Shown one piece after another: positions 35,233 through 44,926 of a stretch of DNA of 64,000 bases. The position numbers and the translations under genes are program-made. The notes beneath the pieces are model-generated. The model ran no database searches. It saw only the letters and a program-made list of their open reading frames with translations, and was not told the origin of the DNA. This DNA comes from Pelistega suis (lineage in GTDB: Bacteria; Pseudomonadota; Gammaproteobacteria; Burkholderiales; Burkholderiaceae_B). Positions within the stretch are counted from its first letter, which is position 1; every line of letters starts with the position of its first letter. The stretch lies in the NCBI RefSeq assembly GCF_013133795.1, contig NZ_JABGBN010000001.1, forward strand, positions 434,001 to 498,000. Reading direction: 5' to 3'.

Positions 35233-36906
35233 ATGGCTCAATACGTTTTTACAATGAACCGTGTAGGCAAAATTGTTCCGCCTAAACGTCAAATTCTTCG
35301 TGATATTTCTTTATCGTTTTTCCCAGGTGCAAAGATTGGTGTACTAGGTTTAAATGGTTCAGGTAAATCAACTTTATTAAAAATTATGGCAGGTTTGGAT
35401 AAGGAGATTGAAGGTGAAGCAGTCCCTATGCCCAATTTGCATATTGGGTATTTACCTCAAGAGCCTCAATTAAATCCAGAACATACGGTACGCCAAGCTG
35501 TAGAGCAAGGTTTAGGTGCGGTATTTGCGGCACGTCAGCGCTTAGAGCAGGTGTATATTGAGTATGCAGAACCTGATGCAGACTTTGATAAATTAGCTGC
35601 AGAACAAGCGGAGTTAGAGGCGATTATTGCGGCAGCGGCTTCTAGTGGTGCTGATGATATTGAACATCAGATGGAAGTGGCGGCTGATGCTTTACGTCTT
35701 CCTCCTTGGGATGCCATTGTGGGTCATTTATCAGGCGGTGAAAAGCGCCGTGTTGCTTTATGTGCTTTGCTCTTATCAAAGCCAGATATGTTGTTATTAG
35801 ACGAGCCAACCAACCATTTAGATGCAGAAAGTGTGGATTGGTTAGAGCAGTTTTTACAGAAGTTCCCTGGCACGGTAGTGGCAGTAACGCATGACCGTTA
35901 TTTCTTGGACAATGCAGCAGAATGGATTTTAGAGTTAGACCGTGGACACGGTATTCCTTGGAAAGGCAACTATAGTTCTTGGTTAGAGCAAAAAGAAAAT
36001 CGTCTTCAACAAGAGGAAAACCAAGAGTCTGCACGTCAGCGTACGATTAAGAAAGAGCTTGAGTGGGTGCGTCAGAATCCTAAGGGTCGTCAGGCAAAAT
36101 CTAAAGCACGTTTGGCACGTTTTGAAGAGCTTTCTTCTTATGAATATCAAAAACGTAATGAAACGCAAGAAATCTTTATTCCTGTAGCTGACCGCTTGGG
36201 TAATGAAGTGATTGAGTTCAAAAATGTGAGTAAGGCATTTGGTGATCGTCTGTTAATTGATGATCTAAGTTTTAAAGTGCCTGCGGGTGCTATTGTGGGG
36301 ATTATCGGTCCTAACGGTGCGGGTAAATCAACGCTCTTCCGTATGATTACAGGTAAAGAGCAACCAGACTCGGGCGAGGTAATTATTGGTAAAACGGCTA
36401 ATATTTCTTTTGTCGATCAATCTCGTGATGGCATGGAAAATGATAAGACCGTCTTTGACTATATTGCTAATGGTGCAGACTTACTCACGGTAGGTAAGTT
36501 TGAAATGCCTGCCCGTGCTTATTTAGGTCGTTTTAATTTCAAAGGCTCTGACCAGAATAAACAAGTGGGTTCTTTATCAGGTGGTGAACGTGGTCGTTTA
36601 CATATGGCAAAAACACTCATCAAGGGTGGTAATGTGTTACTCCTTGACGAGCCATCAAATGACTTAGACGTAGAAACATTACGTGCGCTTGAGGATGCGT
36701 TATTGGAGTTCGCCGGTAGCATTATGGTCATTAGTCATGATCGTTGGTTCTTAGACCGCATTGCGACACATATTCTTGCATTTGAGGGAGATTCGCAAGT
36801 GGTCTTCTTTGATGGTAACTATCAAGAGTACGAAGCGGATAAGAAGCGTCGTTTGGGTGAAGAGGGTGTTCAACCTAAGCGTATTCGTTATAAGGCATTA
36901 AAATAA
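35233..36906 (+). CDS. ettA: Energy-dependent translational throttle protein
   Basis: An ABC-F ATPase of 557 residues (E. coli EttA has 555) that binds the ribosomal E site and gates the first peptide bond according to the ATP/ADP ratio. Two ABC domains have Walker A loops GLNGSGKST near residue 40 and GPNGAGKST near 358. Each has LSGGE signatures and DEP Walker B motifs. The P-site tRNA interaction linker between them (about 240-310, rich in Arg, Lys, Gln and Glu) includes the [14 protein letters not shown] segment typical of EttA. No membrane domain is present. A strong terminator follows. Confidence 0.96.
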   Translation: MAQYVFTMNRVGKIVPPKRQILRDISLSFFPGAKIGVLGLNGSGKSTLLKIMAGLDKEIEGEAVPMPNLHIGYLPQEPQLNPEHTVRQAVEQGLGAVFAARQRLEQVYIEYAEPDADFDKLAAEQAELEAIIAAAASSGADDIEHQMEVAADALRLPPWDAIVGHLSGGEKRRVALCALLLSKPDMLLLDEPTNHLDAESVDWLEQFLQKFPGTVVAVTHDRYFLDNAAEWILELDRGHGIPWKGNYSSWLEQKENRLQQEENQESARQRTIKKELEWVRQNPKGRQAKSKARLARFEELSSYEYQKRNETQEIFIPVADRLGNEVIEFKNVSKAFGDRLLIDDLSFKVPAGAIVGIIGPNGAGKSTLFRMITGKEQPDSGEVIIGKTANISFVDQSRDGMENDKTVFDYIANGADLLTVGKFEMPARAYLGRFNFKGSDQNKQVGSLSGGERGRLHMAKTLIKGGNVLLLDEPSNDLDVETLRALEDALLEFAGSIMVISHDRWFLDRIATHILAFEGDSQVVFFDGNYQEYEADKKRRLGEEGVQPKRIRYKALK

Positions 36907-36935
36907 GCCTTTTCTCGTAATAAGGTGAAATAAAC

Positions 36936-36971
36936 AAGCACAGAATAGGCTATATTCTGTGCTTTTTCTTT
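36936..36971 (+). terminator. Strong terminator after ettA
   Basis: A 12-base perfect stem (36936-36947 with 36953-36964) has a 5-base loop and is followed by TTTCTTT. Confidence 0.92.
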
Positions 36972-37014
36972 GGTAAGCTAGTTTTATCGCCTATGTTTTA
37001 TTAAAGGAGTTTTT

Positions 37015-37221
37015 ATGAAAACGATGACGAAAATGTTAGCTATTTCAGCATTGGTAGTCAGTTTAAGCGCTTGCGGTCATTTAAGTACTCGCGATAAAAG
37101 CACGATTGGTGGTGCAGCTATTGGTGGTGTAGCCGGAGCTGTAATCACTGGCGGTAGTGCCTTAGGTACTGTGGGTGGTGCAGCCGTTGGTGGTGTGATT
37201 GGTAACCAAGTCGGTAAATAA
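37015..37221 (+). CDS. Small glycine-zipper outer-membrane lipoprotein (OsmB-like)
   Basis: A 68-residue lipoprotein. The signal peptide ends in the lipobox LSAC with Cys at residue 19-20, followed by a short linker and a glycine-zipper region of GG-x-A-x-GG repeats (GGAAIGGVAGAVITGG, GTVGGAAVGGVIG) able to form two tight helices. OsmB and related stress lipoproteins share this architecture and size. AAAGGAG is 6 bases before the ATG. It is flanked by terminators on both sides and is monocistronic. The family is clear; the role is usually linked to envelope stress, which is inference here. Confidence 0.85.
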   Translation: MKTMTKMLAISALVVSLSACGHLSTRDKSTIGGAAIGGVAGAVITGGSALGTVGGAAVGGVIGNQVGK

Positions 37222-37242
37222 GTATTATTAGATGGAAACAAA

Positions 37243-37273
37243 AATGGTGGTTCAGTTAATCTGAACCACCATT
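37243..37273. terminator. Bidirectional terminator between the small lipoprotein gene and the efflux operon
   Basis: A 13-base perfect stem (37243-37255 with 37261-37273) has a 5-base loop between convergent genes, with A-rich sequence on the left. Confidence 0.88.
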
Positions 37274-37295
37274 GCTATTTGAGACAGATAAATTC

Positions 37296-38690
37296 TTACC
37301 AGCCTCCGCCAAGTGCTTTATACAGACTAATCATATTTTCATGTCGCTGTAGGCGAGCTTGGGTAAGTTCACGTTGTGTTGTTAATGAGTCCAGTTGAGC
37401 TTTTAATACCTCATCTAGTGTCTTGTGTCCGTGTTTAAATAGTTTATCGGCATTCTGTGCTTGTTGCTGTTGTTGTGATATTGTTTTTTCTAGTAAGCGT
37501 ACTTTCTGCGCAAGACCGTCATTGAGTTGATAATGGCTTTCAACTTCTGCTAATGCTTTTAATAGTGCTTGATCATACTCAATAATACTAGCCTTTAAAC
37601 GTGCGTTGGCAGCATCAATATTCGCTTGTATACGACCATTGGTAAAAATAGGGAGTTGCACACCAGCACTAACAATACTCGCTAGACCAGACACGCTTGA
37701 TAAATCACTACTCAGTGATAGTCGACCACCTTGTCCTAAGAATTGGATATCAAAGCGAGGTAAGAGGTCTGCTTTGGCGCTAGCCAATTGTGCTGAGCGA
37801 GCTTTAATACCTAATGCATAGGCTCTGATATCAGGGCGTCTTTCCATTACTGTACCGGGCAACTGACCAGTAGGCGCAGGTGGGGCATACTGTAGCACCT
37901 TTAAGTTGGGGTGTAATATTGACGCTAAATTTTGAGGGTTTTTTCCGCTAAGTACTGCTATCTGGCGTGCTAAGCTATCTGCTTGTGTGATTAAATCACT
38001 CTGCTGTGCTTGCAAAGAAAGAATATTACTTTGGATTTGCTCAACTTCATAGCGAGTAACATGACCTGCATTAAAACGCCCTTGTAAGTAGCGGTGTAAT
38101 TTATTTAAGACGGTTAGATTTTGGCTCAAAATGGCATGATATTGCCAGAGCGTATTAAATTGGAAGTAACTTTGCGCTAATTGGGCAACGATGGCGAGTT
38201 GTGTGGCATAGAGTTGTTCTTCTTTACTAAGCGCGGCGTACATAGCAGCATCTGCATCGCTTTGTTTTTTACCAAAAAAGTCGGGCTCCCAAGAGGCGCT
38301 AACTCCCACACCACCTGCGGAGAATGTGTTATAGCTATCACCTATGAGAGGAAGATCATTAGCTCGTGTGCGTGCTGCCCCAATATTGGCTCCTACCCCA
38401 ATAGTAGGACCTTTATCGGCTGTGGCTAATTGTGCTGTGGATCTTGCTTCGGCTAAGTGTGTTTGTGCTAGTGCAATGTCTTTGTTGTAGCGTAATGCTT
38501 CCTCAATAAGCTGTGTGAGTTGAGAATCTTGCCAAAATGACCACCATTGGCGAATATCCTCACTTCCCATGGCATTTTTATTTTTCTCAAATTGAATAGG
38601 TAAATTGACCGAAGACTCAACAGGAATGGTGGTATTTGCACATGCAGTGAGTATGCTTGTCATGAGGATAGAGAAGAGAAATTTTTTCAT
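37296..38690 (-). CDS. NodT/OprM-family outer-membrane efflux lipoprotein
   Basis: A TolC-like outer-membrane factor of 464 residues from the ATG at 38690. That start gives a lipoprotein signal (MKKFLFSILMTSILTAC, Cys near residue 17) with AGGA upstream; the longer frame to 38741 would add a non-signal extension into the upstream gene. Two repeats of the long alpha-helical and beta-barrel unit are seen (ALAQTHLAEAR, and YDQALLKALAEVES in the second half). The GQLPGTVMERRPDIRA motif is characteristic of the NodT family. It is the last gene of the YhiI-RbbA-YhhJ operon, so it likely completes a channel from inner to outer membrane. Confidence 0.9.
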   Translation of the reverse strand: MKKFLFSILMTSILTACANTTIPVESSVNLPIQFEKNKNAMGSEDIRQWWSFWQDSQLTQLIEEALRYNKDIALAQTHLAEARSTAQLATADKGPTIGVGANIGAARTRANDLPLIGDSYNTFSAGGVGVSASWEPDFFGKKQSDADAAMYAALSKEEQLYATQLAIVAQLAQSYFQFNTLWQYHAILSQNLTVLNKLHRYLQGRFNAGHVTRYEVEQIQSNILSLQAQQSDLITQADSLARQIAVLSGKNPQNLASILHPNLKVLQYAPPAPTGQLPGTVMERRPDIRAYALGIKARSAQLASAKADLLPRFDIQFLGQGGRLSLSSDLSSVSGLASIVSAGVQLPIFTNGRIQANIDAANARLKASIIEYDQALLKALAEVESHYQLNDGLAQKVRLLEKTISQQQQQAQNADKLFKHGHKTLDEVLKAQLDSLTTQRELTQARLQRHENMISLYKALGGGW

Positions 38691-38697
38691 AGAAATT

Positions 38698-39825
38698 TTA
38701 TCCTTGTCGAGAAAGCATGGACTTAAATTGAAGAAGCGCAATGCTTAGAAAAAGGGCACCTGCAGCAAACATCTTAATCAGATGTGTATTCACAAGAGAA
38801 ATATCCGCGTGTTTGAAGAGAACTTCCTGTGCAAAACTACTTAACACTGTTTGGGGAGAGAACTGGGTAAGCATTTGGATAATGGTAGGCATATTGTCAA
38901 TAGGTGCGGCTGCACCAGATAGCATATACATAACGATATAGACAGGAATACACAATAGACCAAATTGAGGCATTGAGGGAGCTAAGATAGCTAATAAAAT
39001 GCCTAAGGATGCCATTGAGAATAAAAAAGCGGCAATTCCCAACGCAAATAAAGGGAGTGAGCTCATACGAATAGGAACATCTAAACCGATATGTACGACA
39101 AAGTAAATAGAGAGTAATGCCACGGTAAGGATAATAATGCCATTAGCGATGATTTTTGCTAGGGCGATTTCACTTGAGCTTACAGGCATAACGAGAAGAT
39201 GTTCAATCGTACCTCTTTCTCGCTCTCGAATAACGGCAGCCCCAGAGAGTAGGAGAGTGATTAAAGAAATGTTGCCGACTACTTGCATAGCCCCCATAAA
39301 CCATTGACTGGAGTGGTTAGGATTATAAAGTACTTGAATAGCAGAACGAATAGGCCCTTCTTGTTGCGTGTTTTGGCGCATGAATTTTTGAATTTCACTT
39401 CCAAAGATGCGTTGAATGTATGCTGTACCAATCGCCGCTTGTGTCATTGCTGTGGCATCGACAAGTAATTGTATTTTAGGCGTATAACCCGTTAGTAAGT
39501 CTTTTTCATAATTAGCAGGAATATCCAGAACAAATGTGTATCTTCCCGTATCCATATGACGGTCAATTTCATCAATAGTGATATCGATAGGGGGTTTAAA
39601 ATTGGGTGCTAATAAACTATCACGGAGTTGTTTAGATAAAGTGGATTGGTCATGATCGGCAATAGCAATTGCTGCATTTTTTAATTCAGTAGAGCTGGCA
39701 GATACAGACGTCCATACACCAAAAGTAAATATGTAAACAATTAAACCGAGCAATACAGGGTCACTAAATAGGCTACGAAACTCTTTAATGGTGAGGTGAA
39801 AGGTATTTTTTATCCAAAGCCACAT
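38698..39825 (-). CDS. yhhJ: ABC-2 type permease (YhhJ-like)
   Basis: A 375-residue inner-membrane permease. One N-terminal helix is followed by a large periplasmic domain (about 50-175) and five C-terminal helices. The GERGTIEHLLVMPVS-like segment (RERERGTIEHLLVMP) marks the ABC-2 family. E. coli YhhJ has almost the same length and is encoded after rbbA, as here. The gene begins 1 base after the RbbA-like stop codon and ends 7 bases before the outer-membrane factor. It probably supplies the second permease half beside the permease fused to the ATPases. The substrate is unknown. Confidence 0.88.
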   Translation of the reverse strand: MWLWIKNTFHLTIKEFRSLFSDPVLLGLIVYIFTFGVWTSVSASSTELKNAAIAIADHDQSTLSKQLRDSLLAPNFKPPIDITIDEIDRHMDTGRYTFVLDIPANYEKDLLTGYTPKIQLLVDATAMTQAAIGTAYIQRIFGSEIQKFMRQNTQQEGPIRSAIQVLYNPNHSSQWFMGAMQVVGNISLITLLLSGAAVIRERERGTIEHLLVMPVSSSEIALAKIIANGIIILTVALLSIYFVVHIGLDVPIRMSSLPLFALGIAAFLFSMASLGILLAILAPSMPQFGLLCIPVYIVMYMLSGAAAPIDNMPTIIQMLTQFSPQTVLSSFAQEVLFKHADISLVNTHLIKMFAAGALFLSIALLQFKSMLSRQG

Positions 39826-39826
39826 A

Positions 39827-42547
39827 TTATTTCTCCTGTTTCTTCAAAAGCAATGTGGCAGCACCAATAAAAATAATATAGAAAGAGCTGATGATAATAT
39901 AGTTAAGGATAAAGTCTGTGATGCCTAAACCTTTTGTAAAAGCCCCTAGAGTGATTTTCTGGAACCATGTTGCAGGGAATGCATGACCAATATAAAAAAG
40001 CATACCATCTAAGGCAGAGGTAGGGTAGATTAAGCCAGCAAAATTAATCGTAGGGATAATGGATAAAATCGCGGTAGCAAAAATAGCGGCAATTTGTGAT
40101 TGTAAAAAGCTAGACATGAGTAAACCAAAACCGGTAGAAGCACAAATCACACAAAAAGCTCCCAAACTAAGCGCCAAGAAAGACCCTTTTAGTGGAACCT
40201 GAAAAACAACAATAACGCAAAAGACAAGAAGTAGGTAGCTAACAAAAGATAGAGCAATATAGGGAAGCTGCTTACCTAGGAGAAATTGAAATGTACTTGC
40301 AGGAGCGCCATAAAGGTTCATAATTGAACCAATTTCTTTCTCTCGAACAACACCTAAAGCAGTCATCATGGCAGGAATAAGCATTAATGCCAGCATAATA
40401 ATCCCAGGCGTAATAGCAAAAACACTACGAAAGTCTTGGTTGTAAACAAACCGAGCCTCAACAGGCATTGGCGTATTTAGAATAAAACCTTGTTTAGCTA
40501 AGAACTGATGGGTATATTCCGCTATGACACCTTGTACAGAACCGCTCAAGTTCTCCGCTTGTGAAGGGTAAGAACCATCAATAAAGAAGGCAACTTCGGG
40601 TTGCTTTTGTTGTAAGAGTTTTTCGCCAAATCGTTCAGGAATTTCAATGATAAGTTTGACATCTCCTCTTTGTAAGAGTCGTTGAGCCTCTTCTATAGAA
40701 TAGATATTTCCTTTATCTATAAAATAATGTGATCCTTGAAAGTGCTCAATGAGTGTGCGACTTTCCGAAGAATTATCATGGTCTAAAACGGCAAATTTTG
40801 AAGGATTTAAATCAAAAGAAATGCTGGCTCCCATGGCCAATAACATAATTAAAGGACCACCAATGGCGAAAAATAAGCGAATATTATCGCGTAAAAGCTC
40901 TTTAGCTTCTCGAGTGGCAAATGCCCACGTCGTAGAAAACCATCCCCAGATAGAAGAAGTTTTATTTTTTGACTCAAAAGAAGATTGATGAGGAGCAGAA
41001 ATTTCCGTTGCTTCTTCTGGAATCCGGTTGTCTTCTGCCTCTTCTAGGTAGCGGATAAATGCCTCTTCAAGTGTTGAGGTGCTTTTTTGCTGCCGTAGCT
41101 CTTCAGGTGTACCAACAGCAAGGACGCGCCCCGCATGCATAAAGGATATTCGGTCGCAACGTTGTGCCTCATTCATAAAATGTGTAGAGACAAAGATGGT
41201 GATTTTATCTTCTCTCGATAGCTTAATAAGGTATTCCCAGAAACTATCGCGTGCGGCAGGGTCAACACCTGAGGTGGGTTCATCTAGGATAAGAACTTCA
41301 GGTTTATGTAAACAGGCGGCAGCTAATTGTAGCCGTTGTCGAATGCCTAGAGGAAGAGAGGCAGGCGTTTTGTGAGCAATGTCACTTAACTCAAACTGTG
41401 CCATGATATCTGCAATAGCTTGTTTTTTATTTGAAATCTGATACAGTTTTGCGTGCAAATCTAGATTCTGATAAACCGTTAATTCTTCATACAAGGAAAA
41501 GGCTTGTGACATATAGCCTACACGTTTACGGGTAGAAATATCACTCGCATTGATGGGTTGCCCTAACAAGGTAGCCTGTCCTTCTGAGGCATCTAATAGC
41601 CCCGTTAGCATTTTCATGGTGGTAGACTTGCCACAACCATTAGAGCCTAGAAAGCCAAAAATCTCGCCCTTTGGAATTTCAAAAGAAACATTATTGACAG
41701 CCACAAAATCACCAAAGCGTTTAGTGAGTCCTTCGGCTTTCATTGCTAAAGGGGCATTAGGGTCAATTTCTAGGGGAGGAATTTTTAATCCATCAATAGC
41801 CCCCCGTTTATCCTCAGGGAGTAGGCGAAGATAAGCTTCTTCAAGATTTTTGCTTTGTGTTTTAGCTATCACTTCCTGAGTGGCTTCATCGGCAATTAAG
41901 TTACCGTCATCCATCGCCAATAAATATTCAAAATGCTCGGCTTCATCAATATAGGCGGTAGAAACCATAACCGTCATATCGGGGTTTTCTTGTCGCAACT
42001 CATCGACTAATGTCCAGAATTGACGGCGAGATAATGGGTCTACACCTGTGGTGGGCTCATCTAGAATTAATAATTCTGGGTCATGAATCAAAGCACAGCA
42101 TAGACTCAGTTTTTGTTTCATGCCTCCTGAGAGTTTACCTGCTGGACGGTGATGAAAAGACCAAAGACCAGTAGCACGTAATAAGCGTTCGATGCGTTGT
42201 TGACGGTCGCGCTTGCTTAGACCGTAGAGACGTCCATGAAAGTCGATATTTTCATAAATCGATAGCGTGGGGTAGAGATTTTTTCCCAGACCTTGTGGCA
42301 TAAACGCAAGTTGGTGGGTCAATTGATCGCGAAGATTTTTGTCCGTGATATCTTTGTCTAGTACATTGACTTGACCTTGTTGAACGATTTTGATGCCAGC
42401 AATTAAGGATAATAAGGTGGATTTACCTACACCGTCAGGACCAATAAGCCCTACAGTACGACCTTTGGGTATTTGGAAAGAAACATCTTTTAATGCTTGT
42501 GTTTTTCCATAAAAATGGCTCAGATGTGCGACACGAACGGCGTGCAT
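39827..42547 (-). CDS. rbbA: RbbA-like fused double ATPase and ABC-2 permease
   Basis: A 906-residue fusion: ABC domain 1 (Walker A GPDGVGKST at 36-44), ABC domain 2 (GSNGCGKST near 305), a linker, and an ABC-2 permease from about 560 with a periplasmic loop and five further helices. This is the layout of E. coli YhiH/RbbA (911 residues), reported as ribosome-associated but encoded in an export-type operon. Signatures are LSGGMKQKLSLCC in the first domain and a degenerate LPLGIRQRLQLAA in the second. The REKEIGSIMNLYGAP segment is the permease motif. It lies between yhiI-like and yhhJ-like genes. Drug or peptide export is the likely job; the substrate is not inferable. Confidence 0.88.
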   Translation of the reverse strand: MHAVRVAHLSHFYGKTQALKDVSFQIPKGRTVGLIGPDGVGKSTLLSLIAGIKIVQQGQVNVLDKDITDKNLRDQLTHQLAFMPQGLGKNLYPTLSIYENIDFHGRLYGLSKRDRQQRIERLLRATGLWSFHHRPAGKLSGGMKQKLSLCCALIHDPELLILDEPTTGVDPLSRRQFWTLVDELRQENPDMTVMVSTAYIDEAEHFEYLLAMDDGNLIADEATQEVIAKTQSKNLEEAYLRLLPEDKRGAIDGLKIPPLEIDPNAPLAMKAEGLTKRFGDFVAVNNVSFEIPKGEIFGFLGSNGCGKSTTMKMLTGLLDASEGQATLLGQPINASDISTRKRVGYMSQAFSLYEELTVYQNLDLHAKLYQISNKKQAIADIMAQFELSDIAHKTPASLPLGIRQRLQLAAACLHKPEVLILDEPTSGVDPAARDSFWEYLIKLSREDKITIFVSTHFMNEAQRCDRISFMHAGRVLAVGTPEELRQQKSTSTLEEAFIRYLEEAEDNRIPEEATEISAPHQSSFESKNKTSSIWGWFSTTWAFATREAKELLRDNIRLFFAIGGPLIMLLAMGASISFDLNPSKFAVLDHDNSSESRTLIEHFQGSHYFIDKGNIYSIEEAQRLLQRGDVKLIIEIPERFGEKLLQQKQPEVAFFIDGSYPSQAENLSGSVQGVIAEYTHQFLAKQGFILNTPMPVEARFVYNQDFRSVFAITPGIIMLALMLIPAMMTALGVVREKEIGSIMNLYGAPASTFQFLLGKQLPYIALSFVSYLLLVFCVIVVFQVPLKGSFLALSLGAFCVICASTGFGLLMSSFLQSQIAAIFATAILSIIPTINFAGLIYPTSALDGMLFYIGHAFPATWFQKITLGAFTKGLGITDFILNYIIISSFYIIFIGAATLLLKKQEK

Positions 42548-42552
42548 ATCAT

Positions 42553-43524
42553 TTACTCTTTGGGAAGTTTAATAGATAACTCATCTGGCCAAGCGATATT
42601 CTGATCATATTTAACATAGCCTAATGCTGTCATCCCACCTTTAAAGAGATTAGGGTAACGATTAATAATCTCTACAGGGATCGCAAGTTTTACCTTAAAC
42701 ATGAGTTTTGTTCGTTCTTCTTGTGTTTCTACTGATTTTGGTGTGAATTGTGCATCTGAGGCAATAAATTGGATAGTGGCAGGGAAAATCGCATCAATTC
42801 CTTCAATTTGAATACGCCCCTCATCACCGATTTTTAAGGGATTAGATTGCTGAGAGGGTAAGAAAATATTGAGATACACATCTTGCGTATCTAATAAACT
42901 CATGACTTTTCCGCCAGCGGGGATGACTGTTCCTAATTCTGCTATTTTGTATTCAACACGTCCAGCAGTAGGCGCTTTAATAGCAAGATCATCATACATA
43001 TCTTCTATTTGGGTAAGTTGTGCATCGGCTTGTTCAATATGGCTCTGTGTTTCTGCCACCGCTGCCGCTGTGGCATTGACTTTGGCAAGTGTTGCTGCAT
43101 ATTGAGTTTGGTAACGAGCCAGTTCTGTGCTGGAGATTAAGTTATCTCGGCGTAATTTAGTGGCATTATTAAGTTCTAACTGGGCAAGTTTGAGTTGTTG
43201 TTGAGCAGCTTCTTGCTCAGCCTTAACACGTCCAACAGCTTCGCGAGCTTGTTGTTGTTGTGCTTTTACTTGCTGGATTTGAGCATCTACTTGTGAAGTT
43301 GATAGGCGAACTAGCGTTTCTCCTTGAGAAACATCATCACCTTCTTTGACTAAAATCTCCTGCACTCGACCTGCATAGAGTGTTGCAACGTCTAGTCGAT
43401 TCAGATTAATACGTCCATTTACTTTAGCGATACCCTCATAAGAATTTTTTTGTAAGGTAAAATTTTGCCAAACACCTAGACCAATCAGTGCAATCACAAC
43501 GAGGATAATAATGAATTTTTTCAT
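42553..43524 (-). CDS. yhiI: HlyD-family membrane-fusion protein (YhiI-like)
   Basis: A periplasmic adaptor of 323 residues. One N-terminal membrane helix (about 3-20) is followed by a biotinyl-lipoyl half, a long coiled coil (about 85-175, very rich in Gln, Ala and Glu), the second lipoyl half and a beta-barrel. The GRINLNRLDVATLYAGRV segment and the IKAPTAGRVEYKIAELG segment are standard. It links an inner-membrane ABC exporter to an outer-membrane channel. It opens the operon yhiI-rbbA-yhhJ-outer membrane factor, with AGGAGA before the ATG and a clear promoter and dyad upstream. Confidence 0.9.
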   Translation of the reverse strand: MKKFIIILVVIALIGLGVWQNFTLQKNSYEGIAKVNGRINLNRLDVATLYAGRVQEILVKEGDDVSQGETLVRLSTSQVDAQIQQVKAQQQQAREAVGRVKAEQEAAQQQLKLAQLELNNATKLRRDNLISSTELARYQTQYAATLAKVNATAAAVAETQSHIEQADAQLTQIEDMYDDLAIKAPTAGRVEYKIAELGTVIPAGGKVMSLLDTQDVYLNIFLPSQQSNPLKIGDEGRIQIEGIDAIFPATIQFIASDAQFTPKSVETQEERTKLMFKVKLAIPVEIINRYPNLFKGGMTALGYVKYDQNIAWPDELSIKLPKE

Positions 43525-43562
43525 AAACGTCAGGAGATAAGTATTTGATAATTAAGCTTGTT

Positions 43563-43612
43563 ATTTTATAAAAAGGGAGGATGACTGGCAACCCGCAATT
43601 ATCAATAATTGC
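43563..43612 (-). promoter_or_regulatory. Promoter and 18-base dyad of the yhiI-rbbA-yhhJ operon
   Basis: On the minus strand, TTGCCA (43591-43586) and TAAAAT (43568-43563) are 17 bases apart, 5 of 6 matches each. Immediately upstream of the -35 lies a perfect dyad, GCAATTAT-TG-ATAATTGC (43595-43612), well placed for an activator or repressor. No regulator gene adjoins the operon. Confidence 0.65.
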
Positions 43613-43680
43613 TTATTTATCATCTAGGGTTACGATAAAGCTTGTAGCGAATAGCTTATGTTAGGTAGATTTGAAAAGAA

Positions 43681-43713
43681 AAGGCTGGCAAAATTTTCAT
43701 GCTTGTCAGCCTT
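43681..43713 (-). terminator. Terminator of the glnS-min operon
   Basis: An 11-base stem with one G-U pair (43681-43691 with 43703-43713) lies 21 bases after the minE stop on the minus strand and is followed by TTCTTTTC. Confidence 0.8.
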
Positions 43714-43733
43714 TGATAGAAAGTATAATTGGC

Positions 43734-44012
43734 TTATTTTATGCGAGCTGCTGCCATTTCTTCGGCAGACATTTCGATTTTGACTTCTAGCACTTCCAGA
43801 GAGTCTTGTTTATCTAAATTGACTTTGATATCGTCTGGATTGACCTTAATATACTTAGAAATAACTTCAATTAACTCACGCTGTAATTGAGGGAGAAAGT
43901 CTGCTGTCGCGCTATCCATCTCACGATCGCGGACAAGAATCAGTTTTAAACGATCCTTGGCAACTTCATTACTTTTCTTTTTCTCACCTAATAAAAACTT
44001 TAAGAAAGACAT
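43734..44012 (-). CDS. minE: Cell division topological specificity factor MinE
   Basis: MinE forms the ring that drives MinD off the membrane so that MinCD oscillates between poles. I chose the ATG at 44012 (92 residues); a GTG one codon earlier is less likely. [13 protein letters not shown] is the amphipathic membrane-targeting N-terminus, and [14 protein letters not shown] is the anti-MinCD segment. The C-terminal topological specificity domain follows. GGGGGA at the end of minD is the ribosome site. The gene starts 3 bases after the minD stop. Confidence 0.95.
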   Translation of the reverse strand: MSFLKFLLGEKKKSNEVAKDRLKLILVRDREMDSATADFLPQLQRELIEVISKYIKVNPDDIKVNLDKQDSLEVLEVKIEMSAEEMAAARIK

Positions 44013-44015
44013 CAC

Positions 44016-44828
44016 TTATCCCCCAAAGAGCTTCTTGAAGAAACCTGGTTTGACATACTCCGTAAAGCGCATAGGTAATTCTTTACCTAAATAACGTTCA
44101 ACAATGTCAGCGTACGCTTGCGCAACCTCAGTTTCTGTATTATGGATTGCAGGAATACCCATATTAGATGCTTGTAATACGTCTTGGGATTCAGGCGTTA
44201 CACCGATGAGATTAATGTGTAGGATATCGTTGATATCTTGGATAGATAACATTTCGCCATCTTCTACACGTTTTGGATTATAGCGAGTAATTACTAAATA
44301 GGTTTTTACCGGTTCTAATCCCTCTTGTGCGCGTTTTGTCTTGGCTTGTAAGATACCTAAAATACGGTCAGAGTCACGAACAGATGACACTTCTGGGTTA
44401 GTGACAACCAAAGCATCATCGGCAAAATGAAGAGCCATTAATGCACCTGTTTCGATACCAGCAGGTGAGTCACAAACAATATACTCAAATCCCATTTCTT
44501 TGAGCTCATTGATAACACGTTCAACACCTTCTAGGGTAAGGGCGTCTTTGTCGCGTGTCTGTGATGCAGGTAAAATGTAAAGATTTTCTAGATTTTTATC
44601 TTTAATCAAGGCTTGGTTAAGAGAAGCTTCTTTTTGAATAACATTTACGAAATCATAAACAACACGGCGCTCACAACCCATAATAAGGTCAAGATTACGA
44701 AGACCGACATCAAAGTCAATCACCGCTGTTTTATGACCTTTCATCGCTAAGCCAGAAGCAAAGCTAGCACTTGTTGTGGTTTTACCTACACCACCTTTAC
44801 CTGAAGTAACAACAATAACGCGAGACAT
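44016..44828 (-). CDS. minD: Septum site-determining ATPase MinD
   Basis: A 270-residue ParA-type ATPase that carries MinC to the polar membrane. The deviant Walker A is GKGGVGKTT near residue 10, switch I DFDVGLRNLD lies near 39 and the DSPAG Walker B near 120. The C-terminal amphipathic anchor is PGFFKKLFGG. AGAGGA lies 12 bases before the ATG. A 98-base gap separates it from minC, longer than the other gaps in the cluster; no promoter is evident there. Confidence 0.97.
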   Translation of the reverse strand: MSRVIVVTSGKGGVGKTTTSASFASGLAMKGHKTAVIDFDVGLRNLDLIMGCERRVVYDFVNVIQKEASLNQALIKDKNLENLYILPASQTRDKDALTLEGVERVINELKEMGFEYIVCDSPAGIETGALMALHFADDALVVTNPEVSSVRDSDRILGILQAKTKRAQEGLEPVKTYLVITRYNPKRVEDGEMLSIQDINDILHINLIGVTPESQDVLQASNMGIPAIHNTETEVAQAYADIVERYLGKELPMRFTEYVKPGFFKKLFGG

Positions 44829-44926
44829 AGAGATATTTCCTCTGATTAAAACTATTTCTTAATCTTAACGTAAAATGAGAGCAGAAGTTAAGAAAAAGAA
44901 AGGCGTTGAATAAGTATTTATAAAAA

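Noticed and set aside
35642-36034. 130-codon minus-strand frame inside ettA
   Set aside because: Wholly antisense to a clear EttA gene, without a promoter or ribosome site.
38690-38741. Longer N-terminus for the outer-membrane factor
   Set aside because: The extra 17 residues precede a perfect lipoprotein signal and overlap the permease gene, so the ATG at 38690 is the better start.
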